Source of the DNA: Hallella bergensis DSM 17361
Lineage (GTDB): Bacteria; Bacteroidota; Bacteroidia; Bacteroidales; Bacteroidaceae
Assembly: GCF_000160535.1 (NCBI RefSeq)
Contig: NZ_GG704783.1
Coordinates: 158,850-222,849, forward strand
Direction: 5' to 3'
DNA length: 64,000 nt
Part shown: positions 8,991-17,121 of the stretch, one piece after another
Position numbering within the stretch: position 1 is the first letter of the stretch
How the letters are laid out: each line of letters begins with the position of its first letter
The notes under the pieces: model-generated
The model's database searches: none
What the model was told of the DNA's origin: nothing
What the model saw: the letters and a program-made list of their open reading frames with translations, nothing else
Made by a program: the position numbers and the translations under genes

Positions 8991-9677
8991 TTATAGTTTT
9001 CCCTCCTCGTGATAACTGTAGTATTGGCCGTCGGTGATGATGACGTGATCAAGAAAACAAATGCGCATGGTTTCACAGGCTCTCTTGATTTGCTGTGTCA
9101 GCCGGTCGTCGTGCATGCTGGGGCAGGTGTTTCCGCTGGGGTGATTGTGGCATACGGCCATGACGGTGGTGTTGTTGAGCAAGGCATGCTTCATGATCAC
9201 GCGGATGTCCACGGCGGTTTCGGTCATGCCACCATGGCTGATGGGGATGGCTTTGATGAGCTTGAAGGCCTGATTCATCAGCAGAACATGGAACTCCTCC
9301 ACATCGAGGTCTTGCAGTTTGGGGTGCATATAGTTGTAGATGGCTGTGGCGGAGCCGAGGTCTTCGCGCTGTTCACGGTCAGACTCCCGTCGGCGCTTGC
9401 CCAGTTCGCAGGCGGCCAGGATGGTGATGGCCTTGGCCGGTCCCATGCCGTGATAGCGCTGCAGTTCGCTAATCGACATTTTTCCTAAAGAATTGAGATT
9501 GTTGTGGCAGTCTTTAAGAATGCGGCGCATGAGATCCACGGCACTCTCTCTGGCCGACCCTGACCCAATGAGGATGGCCAGAAGCTCAGCATCGCTAAGT
9601 GCTGAGGCTCCGAGGCGCTCCAGTTTTTCGCGTGGCCGGTCTTCTTCGGCCCAATGATTAATGGTAATGTTGCTCAT
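8991..9677 (-). CDS. radC: RadC/JAB-domain protein
   Basis: A 228-residue member of the widespread RadC family. It has an N-terminal helix-hairpin-helix-like part (ALSDAELLAILIGSG, RYHGMGPAKAITILAACELG) and a C-terminal JAB/MPN metalloprotease-like domain with the metal motif CHNHPSG-x3-PSMHDD. Despite its name, a DNA-repair role is not settled for the family. The ATG at 9677 (MSNITINHWAEEDRP) is chosen because homologues begin there; the longer frame runs into low-complexity leader sequence. The glycosyltransferase gene lies upstream in the same direction. Confidence 0.9.
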   Translation of the reverse strand: MSNITINHWAEEDRPREKLERLGASALSDAELLAILIGSGSARESAVDLMRRILKDCHNNLNSLGKMSISELQRYHGMGPAKAITILAACELGKRRRESDREQREDLGSATAIYNYMHPKLQDLDVEEFHVLLMNQAFKLIKAIPISHGGMTETAVDIRVIMKHALLNNTTVMAVCHNHPSGNTCPSMHDDRLTQQIKRACETMRICFLDHVIITDGQYYSYHEEGKL

Positions 9678-9753
9678 GAGTGGAAAAGGTTTCGGGGGCG
9701 TGTGAAAGGTCGTTGACGGAATGGGTAGGATAGGATGAGAGAGGAAGATCAGC

Positions 9754-10803
9754 CTACTTGTAGAAGTTTTTCTCGTAAGCCGAGAACTCGCTTTTCTGGA
9801 GTACCATTCGTTTCCATATTGCCTCCATAAATCCACAACCATATCCCATGAGTTGCGTGAAGGCAGCACGAATGGACAGAATCCCGATTTTCAGGCTCTT
9901 GTTCAGAATTGACGAGTGGATCAAGACGACGAGGGCATAGAGGAGGATGGGCAGCGACCCGTAAACCATGGCTGCAAAGCCGAACGACTGCTGCATGTGG
10001 GTGGTGCCCCAAAAGTAGTTGAGGATGCCGAGGCACACAACGAGTACGAGGCCTATCACGCCAACGGTGAATACCATTGGTAGTACATGCACCAGCTTCA
10101 GGCTCTCAGGATACTTCATGTAGAGGTTGATGCGCGCGATGCCGCTGTTGTAAACTTGTCGCCAGAACTTGCGGAAATCGGTTCGGCGCTTGTGATATAC
10201 CCATGCACCGGGAAAGAGGCGACACTTGCAGCCGGCCTTGAAGATGCGGATGGAGAAGTCGATGTCTTCGCCAAAGCGCATCTTGGAAAATCCCCCGAGC
10301 CTCCGGTAGACCTCGCGGCGAATGCCCATGTTGAACGACCGAGGATAGAACTTGTCGAGCTTCTTCTTCCCTCCGCGGATACCTCCTGTAGTGAAGACGC
10401 TCGTCATGGAATAGGAGATGGCCTTTTGCGTATCGGTAAACGAGTGGTGTGCGCGGTCGGGTCCGCCAAAGGCATCGCATGGTTCACGCAGCAATTCGTC
10501 GTCGATGGCCTGCAGATAATCTTCGGGTAACACCACGTCGGAATCTAATATAAGCATATATTCTCCCTCTGCGCGTTCCACACCATAGTTGCGGCTCTGC
10601 CCCGGGCCGCTATTGGCTTTCATGAAATACTTGATATCCAACTGGTTTTTGTATTTCTCACAAATCTCCTGGCAGGGCGTTTGCGATCCATCCTCGACGA
10701 CAATCACCTCGAAATCGCGCACAGTCTGGCGTGTCAGGCTTTCCAGCAGCTCGTCCACCTCGTCGGGACGGTTGAAAACGGGAACAATGATGGAGTATTT
10801 CAT
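9754..10803 (-). CDS. Family 2 glycosyltransferase, membrane-anchored
   Basis: A 349-residue GT-A-fold enzyme starting MKYSIIVPVFNRPDEVDELL. It has the nucleotide-sugar region VIVVEDGS, the metal-binding DSDVVLP (DxD type) near residue 92, and a later FGEDIDFSIRI motif matching the ED acceptor site. Two or three predicted membrane helices lie between about residues 245 and 315. It probably transfers a sugar to a lipid-linked or cell-surface glycan; donor and acceptor cannot be read from sequence. A large hairpin separates it from efp. Confidence 0.85.
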   Translation of the reverse strand: MKYSIIVPVFNRPDEVDELLESLTRQTVRDFEVIVVEDGSQTPCQEICEKYKNQLDIKYFMKANSGPGQSRNYGVERAEGEYMLILDSDVVLPEDYLQAIDDELLREPCDAFGGPDRAHHSFTDTQKAISYSMTSVFTTGGIRGGKKKLDKFYPRSFNMGIRREVYRRLGGFSKMRFGEDIDFSIRIFKAGCKCRLFPGAWVYHKRRTDFRKFWRQVYNSGIARINLYMKYPESLKLVHVLPMVFTVGVIGLVLVVCLGILNYFWGTTHMQQSFGFAAMVYGSLPILLYALVVLIHSSILNKSLKIGILSIRAAFTQLMGYGCGFMEAIWKRMVLQKSEFSAYEKNFYK

Positions 10804-10860
10804 AAAGGTAAAAGGTAATAAGATAAATAAGGTGTGAAATGAAAAAGCAAAGTGGAAGAA

Positions 10861-10940
10861 AAAGGATAAAAGGGGTGAAAAAGTAATAACGCGAAGCTCT
10901 CGCTCGGTTGGTTATTACTTTTTCACCCCTTTTATCCTTT
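10861..10940. terminator. Perfect 30-bp inverted repeat with 20-nt loop
   Basis: The arms 10,861-10,890 and 10,911-10,940 are exact reverse complements over 30 bases. The 20-nt loop contains a further small GCGA/TCGC pairing. It lies between efp and the glycosyltransferase gene, both on the minus strand. It should form a very stable RNA hairpin, either terminating efp or capping the mRNA 3' end. Confidence 0.8.
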
Positions 10941-10957
10941 GGTTTCCCGCTCTCTCA

Positions 10958-11527
10958 TTATTTTGCTGTTACGCGTCCCACGTAGCTTCCGTCGCGGGTG
11001 TCTACGGTGATGGTCTCACCCTCATTGATGAAGAGAGGCACGCGTACTTCTGCACCAGTCTCCAGCGTAGCCGGCTTGGTGGCGTTGGTGGCTGTGTTGC
11101 CCTTCACGCCCGGTTCGCTGTGTGTAATAACCAAGTTGGTCTTGATGGGCATCTCGGCAGAGAGGATGGTGCCGTCTGAGGTGTCGGTCTGCACATCCAC
11201 CACGTCGCCTTCTTTCATAAAATCAGCGCCGGTAATCATGTCCTTGGAGATTGGAATCTGCTCGAAAGTCTCCTGGTTCATAAAGATACAACCGGTGCTA
11301 TCCTCGTAGAGATACTGATAGGGGCGATGCTCCACGCGTACATCATCGAGTTTCAGCCCAACGAGGAATGTGCGCTCCAGCACACGGCCATCGGCCACAT
11401 TCTTGAGCTTGGTGTTCATAACAGTGTTACCTTTTCCGGGCTTGCGGTGTTGAAAGTCAATACACTTCCAAATGCCACCATCCATACGGATACATGTTCC
11501 GATTTTAATTTCCTGAGAATTAATCAT
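10958..11527 (-). CDS. efp: Translation elongation factor P
   Basis: Rescues ribosomes stalled on polyproline and stimulates peptide bond formation. The 189-residue product has the three-domain EF-P layout, starting MINSQEIKIGTCIRMDGG. The loop that reaches the peptidyl transferase centre reads RKPGKGNT with Lys at position 32, so it is of the Lys type. The last domain ends VPLFINEGETITVDTRDGSYVGRV, the EF-P signature. It is divergent from rpmH and has its own upstream -7 box. Confidence 0.95.
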   Translation of the reverse strand: MINSQEIKIGTCIRMDGGIWKCIDFQHRKPGKGNTVMNTKLKNVADGRVLERTFLVGLKLDDVRVEHRPYQYLYEDSTGCIFMNQETFEQIPISKDMITGADFMKEGDVVDVQTDTSDGTILSAEMPIKTNLVITHSEPGVKGNTATNATKPATLETGAEVRVPLFINEGETITVDTRDGSYVGRVTAK

Positions 11528-11595
11528 TTGATGTTATTATTTAAATTTGTTGTTGTGCAATATGTTGCCTGCATGAAGCAATGGCTTGAGGCATG

Positions 11596-11603
11596 CAAAG
11601 TTA
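11596..11603 (-). promoter_or_regulatory. -7 promoter box for efp
   Basis: Read on the minus strand the sequence is TAACTTTG, an exact TAnnTTTG box, giving an efp leader of about 65 nt. A -33 TTTG at the usual distance is not evident. Confidence 0.45.
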
Positions 11604-11654
11604 CTATAATTTTATAAAAAAACGCAGAAAAGGCGTTGAAAAGGCACTTAATTC

Positions 11655-11685
11655 TTTGTTATTTCGAAATTTATGAGTAATTTTG
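11655..11685 (+). promoter_or_regulatory. Promoter of rpmH
   Basis: TTTG at 11,655-11,658 and TAATTTTG at 11,678-11,685 are separated by 19 nt. This is an exact match to the Bacteroidetes vegetative promoter, 65 nt upstream of the rpmH start. Confidence 0.75.
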
Positions 11686-11750
11686 CAGCCCAAACGGGTA
11701 TTATTGTGCCCTTTAAATCAGAAATAACAAGTTAAAATAAGAATAGAAAG

Positions 11751-11906
11751 ATGAAAAGAACATTTCAGCCTCACAATCGTCGTCGCGTGAACAAGCACGG
11801 TTTCCGCGAGAGAATGGCAACAAAGAACGGCCGTCGCGTGTTGAATGCCCGTCGCGCCCGTGGCCGCAAGAAGTTGACCGTGTCAGACGAGCACCACGGA
11901 AAATAA
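11751..11906 (+). CDS. rpmH: 50S ribosomal protein L34
   Basis: A short gene encoding a 51-residue, strongly basic protein that begins [20 protein letters not shown] and continues with [20 protein letters not shown]. This is the invariant L34 pattern, and it is a structural component of the large ribosomal subunit. It stands alone: rnpA and the oriC-proximal genes often found next to rpmH are absent, as is common in Bacteroidetes. A perfect promoter precedes it and a perfect palindromic terminator follows 24 nt after the stop. Confidence 0.97.
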   Translation: MKRTFQPHNRRRVNKHGFRERMATKNGRRVLNARRARGRKKLTVSDEHHGK

Positions 11907-11930
11907 TTTCCGCATACGTTTTATAGACGA

Positions 11931-11972
11931 CAACAGGAGGGTGTGCCAAAATTTTGGCACACCCTCCTGTTG
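11931..11972 (+). terminator. 42-bp perfect palindrome, terminator of rpmH
   Basis: Positions 11,931-11,951 and 11,952-11,972 are exact reverse complements with no unpaired loop (tip AAAATTTT). It begins 24 nt after the rpmH stop. No long T tract follows on either strand. Confidence 0.8.
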
Positions 11973-12872
11973 GATATATGCCTTGGCTTTCACATAAAAA
12001 AGGATCATCCGACATTTGGAGTTGAACACGAGGAGCAAGATTCTTCCTGACGAGGATGCCTTCTGTGTCCTATCACATCAACTAAGATGGATCATTGTTC
12101 ATCCATGCAGTTTTGTTCTCATCAACAGATGTCCGGGATGAATCCTAAGACAACAGATACTGATATTTTTTCTGACAAACATCTCTCTGTATTTCGCGAA
12201 TTTAAAAAAAAGAATCCTTTGGTTTGAAATTCGAGAAATTTGAGATAATTTGTAGTGGGCTAATAATCAGAGTTTTAATAAATATAGTTTTACAATGCGA
12301 TTTTTGTCGTCTACGATTAGATATCAAATGCCACTGCGGTTAAACTCTAATCACGATGCGACAATGGTGCGGTCGCGCAATCGATAAGCTCAAATCGCGG
12401 TGCCACAAGACTGTAACCGCATCAGTCTTGTGTTTCTGAGGTTCTTCAGGAGCAAAGTTATCCGCAAAAACATGGCGCATCTCTGTCCAGATGAGACGAT
12501 AGGAAATGGCCGGAAACGGTAATAATATTTTATAAAGTGAAGAGTGAAGAATGAAGAGTGAAGAGTGAAGAATGAAGAGTGAAGAATGAAGAATGAAGAA
12601 TGAAGAATGAAGAGTGAGGAATATGCACTTCATGACTGTCGTATCACTCGAAATGTCGGATGAACCATAAAAAAGTTCACTCACAAACATAAAACAAGAT
12701 TTATGGCTGTAATGGTACGTTTGCAACAATATATGTTACATTTTCCAATAAATGTCTTATTTTAATTTTTTATTTTTGCAGTGATTATAGTCGATGACAC
12801 TTGTGAATTCTGGTCGTCGTAACATGTGGTGACACCTATACTAAGCTCACCTATTTAATCCTAAACATAAAG
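11973..12872. other. Long non-coding spacer between rpmH and the GH43 gene
   Basis: About 900 bases with no convincing gene. The only sizeable open frame (12,340-12,729, minus strand) is created by a heptamer repeat. The last 100 bases contain TATTTTTG at 12,771-12,778, a possible -7 box for the GH43 gene about 95 nt downstream, but no -33 element at normal spacing. Confidence 0.6.
12537..12620. repeat. Twelve tandem 7-bp units (GTGAAGA / ATGAAGA)
   Basis: Twelve consecutive heptamers differ almost only in the first base (G or A); the last unit reads GTGAGGA. Slippage could change its length. It is non-coding. Confidence 0.9.
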
Positions 12873-14510
12873 ATGAAACGACTCATTAACTTATTTCTTC
12901 TGTGGCTGAGTTTGTTGTCTTGCACATTGACAGCAACGGCTGCCGAGAGTGCAGCTCACCAGCATGAACGCCAATTTACCAATCCGATGGCATGGGCCGA
13001 CCTGCCCGATCCTGATGTTATCAGGGTGGGAGACTATTTCTATATGGTCACCACCACCATGCATCTCATGCCAGGAGCGTCCATTATGCGTTCGCGCGAT
13101 TTGGTCAACTGGGAGACGGTGAGCTTTGTCTTCGACCGGCTTACAGATTCGCCTAAGTACAATATGGAGGGTGGAACCGTCTACGGACGTGGTCAGTGGG
13201 CCACGTCACTGAAATACCACAAAGGCCGTTTCTATGTGCTTTTTGCCCCTAACGACAATCCTGGTGGTGATACCTATATCTACTCCACGGCCGACCCCAC
13301 AGGTCATTGGACGCTTGTCTCGCGTCTTCGTCATTTCCACGATGCCTCACTTTTCTTCGATGACGACGACCGAGTATATGTCATTTATGGCACAGGTCAG
13401 ATGTGTGAGCTGAAGTCTGATTTCAGTGGAGTCGTCGAGGATAGCGATCGTCAGTTGTTCCAGCGGGAGCCTGATGAGACAGGACTACTCGAGGGTAGTC
13501 GTATGGTGAAACACAACGGTAAGTATTATCTGCTCATGGTTTCATGGCCACAGGGCAAGCCTCGTCGCCAGGTGTGCTACCGTGCTGAAAAAATAGAGGG
13601 TGCATACGAGAAGAAAACTATTCTGGAAACTGAATTTGGAGGCTTTTCCTATGTGGGACAGGGCACCATTGTCGATGCACCCGATGGGCGTTGGTATGGT
13701 GTGATATTCCAAGACAGAGGTGGAGTAGGGCGCGTGCTCACGCTGATGCCTTGCTCGTGGCAAGATGGCTGGCCCATTCTTGGCGACCGTTCGGGTCATG
13801 TTCCAACAATCATGGACAAGCCTGTTATGGGTAGTGAGGAACTGCATATTGTGCAGAGTGACAACTTCGGTTCGGACCACTTAAAGTCTGTATGGCAGTG
13901 GAACCATAACCCCATCGACAGCCTATGGTCGCTTTCCGAGCGTCCTGGATTCCTGCGGCTTAAGACAGGACGTGTGGTTAGCAGCATTTTTGCAGCTCCT
14001 AACACGATCTCGCAACGTATGGAAGGACCTGGATGCACGGCCATTGTAGCTCTGGATATATCTCATCTGACCGATGGCGACAAGGCCGGTCTGGCAGCCT
14101 TTAATGGTGATTCGGGACTGCTCACACTCTCACGCATGGGAAAGTCATTCACACTTGAAATGTCAGAAGCTTCTGTCTCTCTTTCCGACCGCGAGAAAGC
14201 TATTACCAATGTCAAGGAAACTGTAGTTGAGCAGGTGAAGGTGAAGCAGCGATATGTGTATCTGCGAATAGATGCCGACTTCCGACCCGGCCGAGACATC
14301 GCCTCATTCTACTATTCGCTCGACAACCGCACATGGCATAAGATAGGTCGCGACTTCAAGATGCGATTTGACTATCGCCGTTTCTTCATGGGAACCCGGG
14401 TGGCGCTGTTTTGCTATGCTACGCAGAAGGCTGGCGGATATGTAGACATCGACACATTCACCTATCATAAAATCCAACTCCCCGAAATAAATAACTCGAA
14501 TAAGTTATGA
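12873..14510 (+). CDS. Glycoside hydrolase family 43 (xylosidase/arabinofuranosidase type)
   Basis: Secreted or outer-membrane-associated enzyme predicted to remove xylose or arabinose residues from hemicellulose or pectin side chains. The 545-residue protein begins with a signal sequence ending LLSC (residues 14-17), a plausible lipoprotein signal. The five-bladed propeller follows: LPDPDVIRVGDYFYMV with the catalytic base Asp near 46-48, HFHDASLFFDDDDRVYVIYG with the pKa-modulating Asp, and LLEGSRMVK with the catalytic acid Glu207. Residues from about 330 resemble the beta-sandwich C-terminal domain common in GH43. Exact substrate is not readable. It heads the uronate-use cluster. Confidence 0.88.
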   Translation: MKRLINLFLLWLSLLSCTLTATAAESAAHQHERQFTNPMAWADLPDPDVIRVGDYFYMVTTTMHLMPGASIMRSRDLVNWETVSFVFDRLTDSPKYNMEGGTVYGRGQWATSLKYHKGRFYVLFAPNDNPGGDTYIYSTADPTGHWTLVSRLRHFHDASLFFDDDDRVYVIYGTGQMCELKSDFSGVVEDSDRQLFQREPDETGLLEGSRMVKHNGKYYLLMVSWPQGKPRRQVCYRAEKIEGAYEKKTILETEFGGFSYVGQGTIVDAPDGRWYGVIFQDRGGVGRVLTLMPCSWQDGWPILGDRSGHVPTIMDKPVMGSEELHIVQSDNFGSDHLKSVWQWNHNPIDSLWSLSERPGFLRLKTGRVVSSIFAAPNTISQRMEGPGCTAIVALDISHLTDGDKAGLAAFNGDSGLLTLSRMGKSFTLEMSEASVSLSDREKAITNVKETVVEQVKVKQRYVYLRIDADFRPGRDIASFYYSLDNRTWHKIGRDFKMRFDYRRFFMGTRVALFCYATQKAGGYVDIDTFTYHKIQLPEINNSNKL

Positions 14511-14656
14511 CATCATGGAAAAAGGCCTTCCCTTTTTTGAATCTAAGGAGTCTTTTATGAACTAATTAGTTAGATATGCACATGGTAATAGACTCTGTCT
14601 ATTGTCAAAATAAGAAAATTATTACATATTTGGCGCACATTTACAATATTATTTAG

Positions 14657-14664
14657 TAAATTTG
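14657..14664 (+). promoter_or_regulatory. -7 box upstream of the PTS IIC gene
   Basis: TAAATTTG fits TAnnTTTG. A TTTG lies at 14,629-14,632, giving a 24-nt spacer, longer than usual. The gene starts 38 nt downstream. Confidence 0.45.
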
Positions 14665-14702
14665 CGCTGAATTGTTTTAATGGCAATCTATTAATAATCA
14701 AT

Positions 14703-16103
14703 ATGGAAAATATTTTCAGTTATATCATCAGCTTGGGAGCAAGTGTGATGATGCCTATTATCTTCACCGTCATTGGGTTGTGCATAGGCATGAAATTCGG
14801 TAAGGCTTTGCGATCAGGGCTTTACGTCGGTGTTGGATTTGTAGGCTTGGGTATCGTGACGGCATTGCTCACGTCAAACTTCGGAGATCCGTTGACATTG
14901 ATCTCGCAGATATATCATCTGCAACTCAACGTGTTTGACATGGGGTGGCCGGCAGCGGCCGCTGTGGCATACAACACAGCTGTGGGTGCACTGATTATCC
15001 CCATTTGTCTGGGTATCAACTTCCTGATGCTCATCACCAAGACTACCCGAACGGTCAATATTGACCTTTGGAACTACTGGCATTTTGCCTTTATAGGTGC
15101 TGTGGTGTATTTTGTTTTCGACCAAAGCCTGGCTTGGGGTTACTTTGCAGCCATTGTGTGCTATATTATCACCTTGGTCATGGCCGATCTCACAGCTGAT
15201 AAGTTTCAGGGTTACTACGAAGGACTGGACGGAATATCGGTTCCACAGCCGTTCTGCCAGAGCTTTGTTCCGTTCACGCTGTGCATTGACTGGGTGTTGG
15301 AAAAAATCCCCGGATTCAACAAACTTGATGTCGACGCCGAGGGTCTTAAGAAAAAGTTTGGTGTGCTGGGCGAGCCCCTTGTGTTGGGTGTGATTGTCGG
15401 TGCACTGATAGGTCTTGTGGCACAGCTGGAGGTGAAGCGAGTGCTTTTCCTCGGCGTGACAATGGGAGCCGTGATGGAGCTGATTCCCCGCATCACCAAA
15501 TTGTTTATCGACGGACTGATGCCTATATCGGACAAGACCAAGGATATTGTCGAGAAGAGATTTCATGGCAAGAGGGTTTTCATCGGAATGAGTCCTGCAC
15601 TCGTTATCGGACACCCCACCTCCTTAGTTTGCACCTTGTTGCTGATTCCCACTTATCTTGTTATCTCCGTAGTGCTGCCCGGTAACCAATTTCTGCCCCT
15701 GGCATCGTTGGCCGGACTGTTCTATCTGTTCCCCATTATGTTGCCGTATACTAAGGGTAACGTTGTGAGGACCTATATCATAGGCCTCGTTGCACTGCTT
15801 GTCGGTCTTTGGTTCGTTACGGACATGGCTCCCGACTTCACCAAGGCTGCAGCATCGGTGTTTGCGGCCACCGGTGACAAGGCAGCCGATGTTCCCGATG
15901 GATTTATGGCCGGTAGCATGGACTTTGCAAGTTCACTGCTGGGCTACACCATCTATGCGGCTACGAAGTATGCCAAGATGATTGGAGCTGCCGTTCTGGT
16001 GATCGTCACCGTAGGAATGATGCTGTGGAACCGTAGACTTATCATTAAGGACGAAAAAGCTGCCAGCCAAGCATTGGACTCGCATAGCAACAAGAAACAG
16101 TAA
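14703..16103 (+). CDS. Orphan galactitol-type PTS transporter subunit IIC
   Basis: A 466-residue polytopic membrane protein of the EIIC-GAT family. It begins MENIFSYIISLGASVMMPII and has GVGFVGLGIV, AYNTAVGALIIP, an ISVPQPFCQSFVPF loop and MSPALVIGHPTSL near residue 300. In a normal phosphotransferase system it needs EIIA and EIIB partners plus EI and HPr; none is encoded nearby. It may therefore work as a carrier without phosphorylation. The next genes, kduI and an ExuT-like carrier, follow at 21 and 28 nt, so the three form an operon for uronate-derived compounds. The substrate is inference. Confidence 0.8.
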   Translation: MENIFSYIISLGASVMMPIIFTVIGLCIGMKFGKALRSGLYVGVGFVGLGIVTALLTSNFGDPLTLISQIYHLQLNVFDMGWPAAAAVAYNTAVGALIIPICLGINFLMLITKTTRTVNIDLWNYWHFAFIGAVVYFVFDQSLAWGYFAAIVCYIITLVMADLTADKFQGYYEGLDGISVPQPFCQSFVPFTLCIDWVLEKIPGFNKLDVDAEGLKKKFGVLGEPLVLGVIVGALIGLVAQLEVKRVLFLGVTMGAVMELIPRITKLFIDGLMPISDKTKDIVEKRFHGKRVFIGMSPALVIGHPTSLVCTLLLIPTYLVISVVLPGNQFLPLASLAGLFYLFPIMLPYTKGNVVRTYIIGLVALLVGLWFVTDMAPDFTKAAASVFAATGDKAADVPDGFMAGSMDFASSLLGYTIYAATKYAKMIGAAVLVIVTVGMMLWNRRLIIKDEKAASQALDSHSNKKQ

Positions 16104-16124
16104 TTAATAAATAAAATTATCAAG

Positions 16125-17093
16125 ATGAAAAAGACTCTATTGACAATCGCGTTGTGCCTGGTTGCCGGATATGGTTTGGCACAGAACTCTATCAAAGCAT
16201 ACGAAGTTCATGCAGAGAATGCTTACACCAATTATAACATGCGCTGGGCAACAGGGCCGGACGATGCCAAGCATTACACCACAGACCGCCTGCGCAAGGA
16301 ATATCTTGTGGACAAGGTTTTTGCCCCGGGCGAGGTGAACTGGACCTACACGATGTATGACCGCTTCCTCGTTGGTGGTGCAGAGCCAACCTCTACACCG
16401 CTCAAGCTCGTTTCCATAGCACCGCTCTATGTTGATGCCAGCAAGGGTGATGACGGACGCAACCTGCTCGACAACCGCGAGTTGGGTATTATCAACGTTG
16501 GTGGCGACGGCACCGTAACAGTCGATGGTAAAAAGTATGACCTCGGTTTCCAAGAGGCATTATATGTAGGACGCGGCGCCAAGGATATTGTGATGTCGAG
16601 CAAGAATGCTGCAGAGCCGGCCAAGTTTTACATGAACTCTGCTTGTGCTCATGCCACATTCCCTAACAAGAAAGTTACGCTGAAAGAGGCCAACAATATC
16701 AAGGCCGGTAGCATGAAGGAGAGTAACGACCGAGTTATCCACCAGTTGCTCATTGATGGTGTGGCCAATGTTCGTACTTGCCAGCTGCAGATGGGTGTAA
16801 CGGAGTTGAAAGAAGGCTCTGTTTGGAACACCATGCCGGCTCACACTCACTGCCGTCGCATGGAAACCTACCTGTATTACAAGGTGCCCAAAGGTCAGAA
16901 GATTCTGCATATGATGGGTGAGCCTCAGGAAACACGCCCCATCTGGCTTAACAATGAGCAAGCTGTGATTTCTCCGCAGTGGAGCATTCACTGTGCTGCT
17001 GGTACAAGCAACTACACTTTCATCTGGGGTATGGCCGGTGAAAACTTAGTTTATACTGATATGCAAGTGGTTCCTATTCCCGACTTGAAATAA
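16125..17093 (+). CDS. kduI: KduI isomerase with an N-terminal signal peptide
   Basis: 5-dehydro-4-deoxy-D-glucuronate isomerase, which converts the unsaturated-uronate product of pectin lyases to 2,5-diketo-3-deoxygluconate. The cupin metal site is intact: H240, H242 and E247 in PAHTHCRRMETYLYY and H289 in QWSIHCAAGTSNY. The 322-residue length exceeds the usual about 280 because of an N-terminal segment, MKKTLLTIALCLVAGYGLAQ, that reads as a cleavable signal peptide. The enzyme is therefore probably periplasmic rather than cytoplasmic. It sits between two transporter genes. No KduD dehydrogenase is in the window. Confidence 0.88.
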   Translation: MKKTLLTIALCLVAGYGLAQNSIKAYEVHAENAYTNYNMRWATGPDDAKHYTTDRLRKEYLVDKVFAPGEVNWTYTMYDRFLVGGAEPTSTPLKLVSIAPLYVDASKGDDGRNLLDNRELGIINVGGDGTVTVDGKKYDLGFQEALYVGRGAKDIVMSSKNAAEPAKFYMNSACAHATFPNKKVTLKEANNIKAGSMKESNDRVIHQLLIDGVANVRTCQLQMGVTELKEGSVWNTMPAHTHCRRMETYLYYKVPKGQKILHMMGEPQETRPIWLNNEQAVISPQWSIHCAAGTSNYTFIWGMAGENLVYTDMQVVPIPDLK

Positions 17094-17121
17094 TCAAATC
17101 AACTACTTATAAAACACTACA

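Noticed and set aside
12537..12620. Possible CRISPR-like array
   Set aside because: The 7-bp units are contiguous with no spacers, and there are no cas genes.
12340..12729. Open frame of 129 codons on the minus strand with repeated HSSL/FILHSS peptides
   Set aside because: It is a by-product of the heptamer tandem repeat; no domain, start context or neighbours support a gene.
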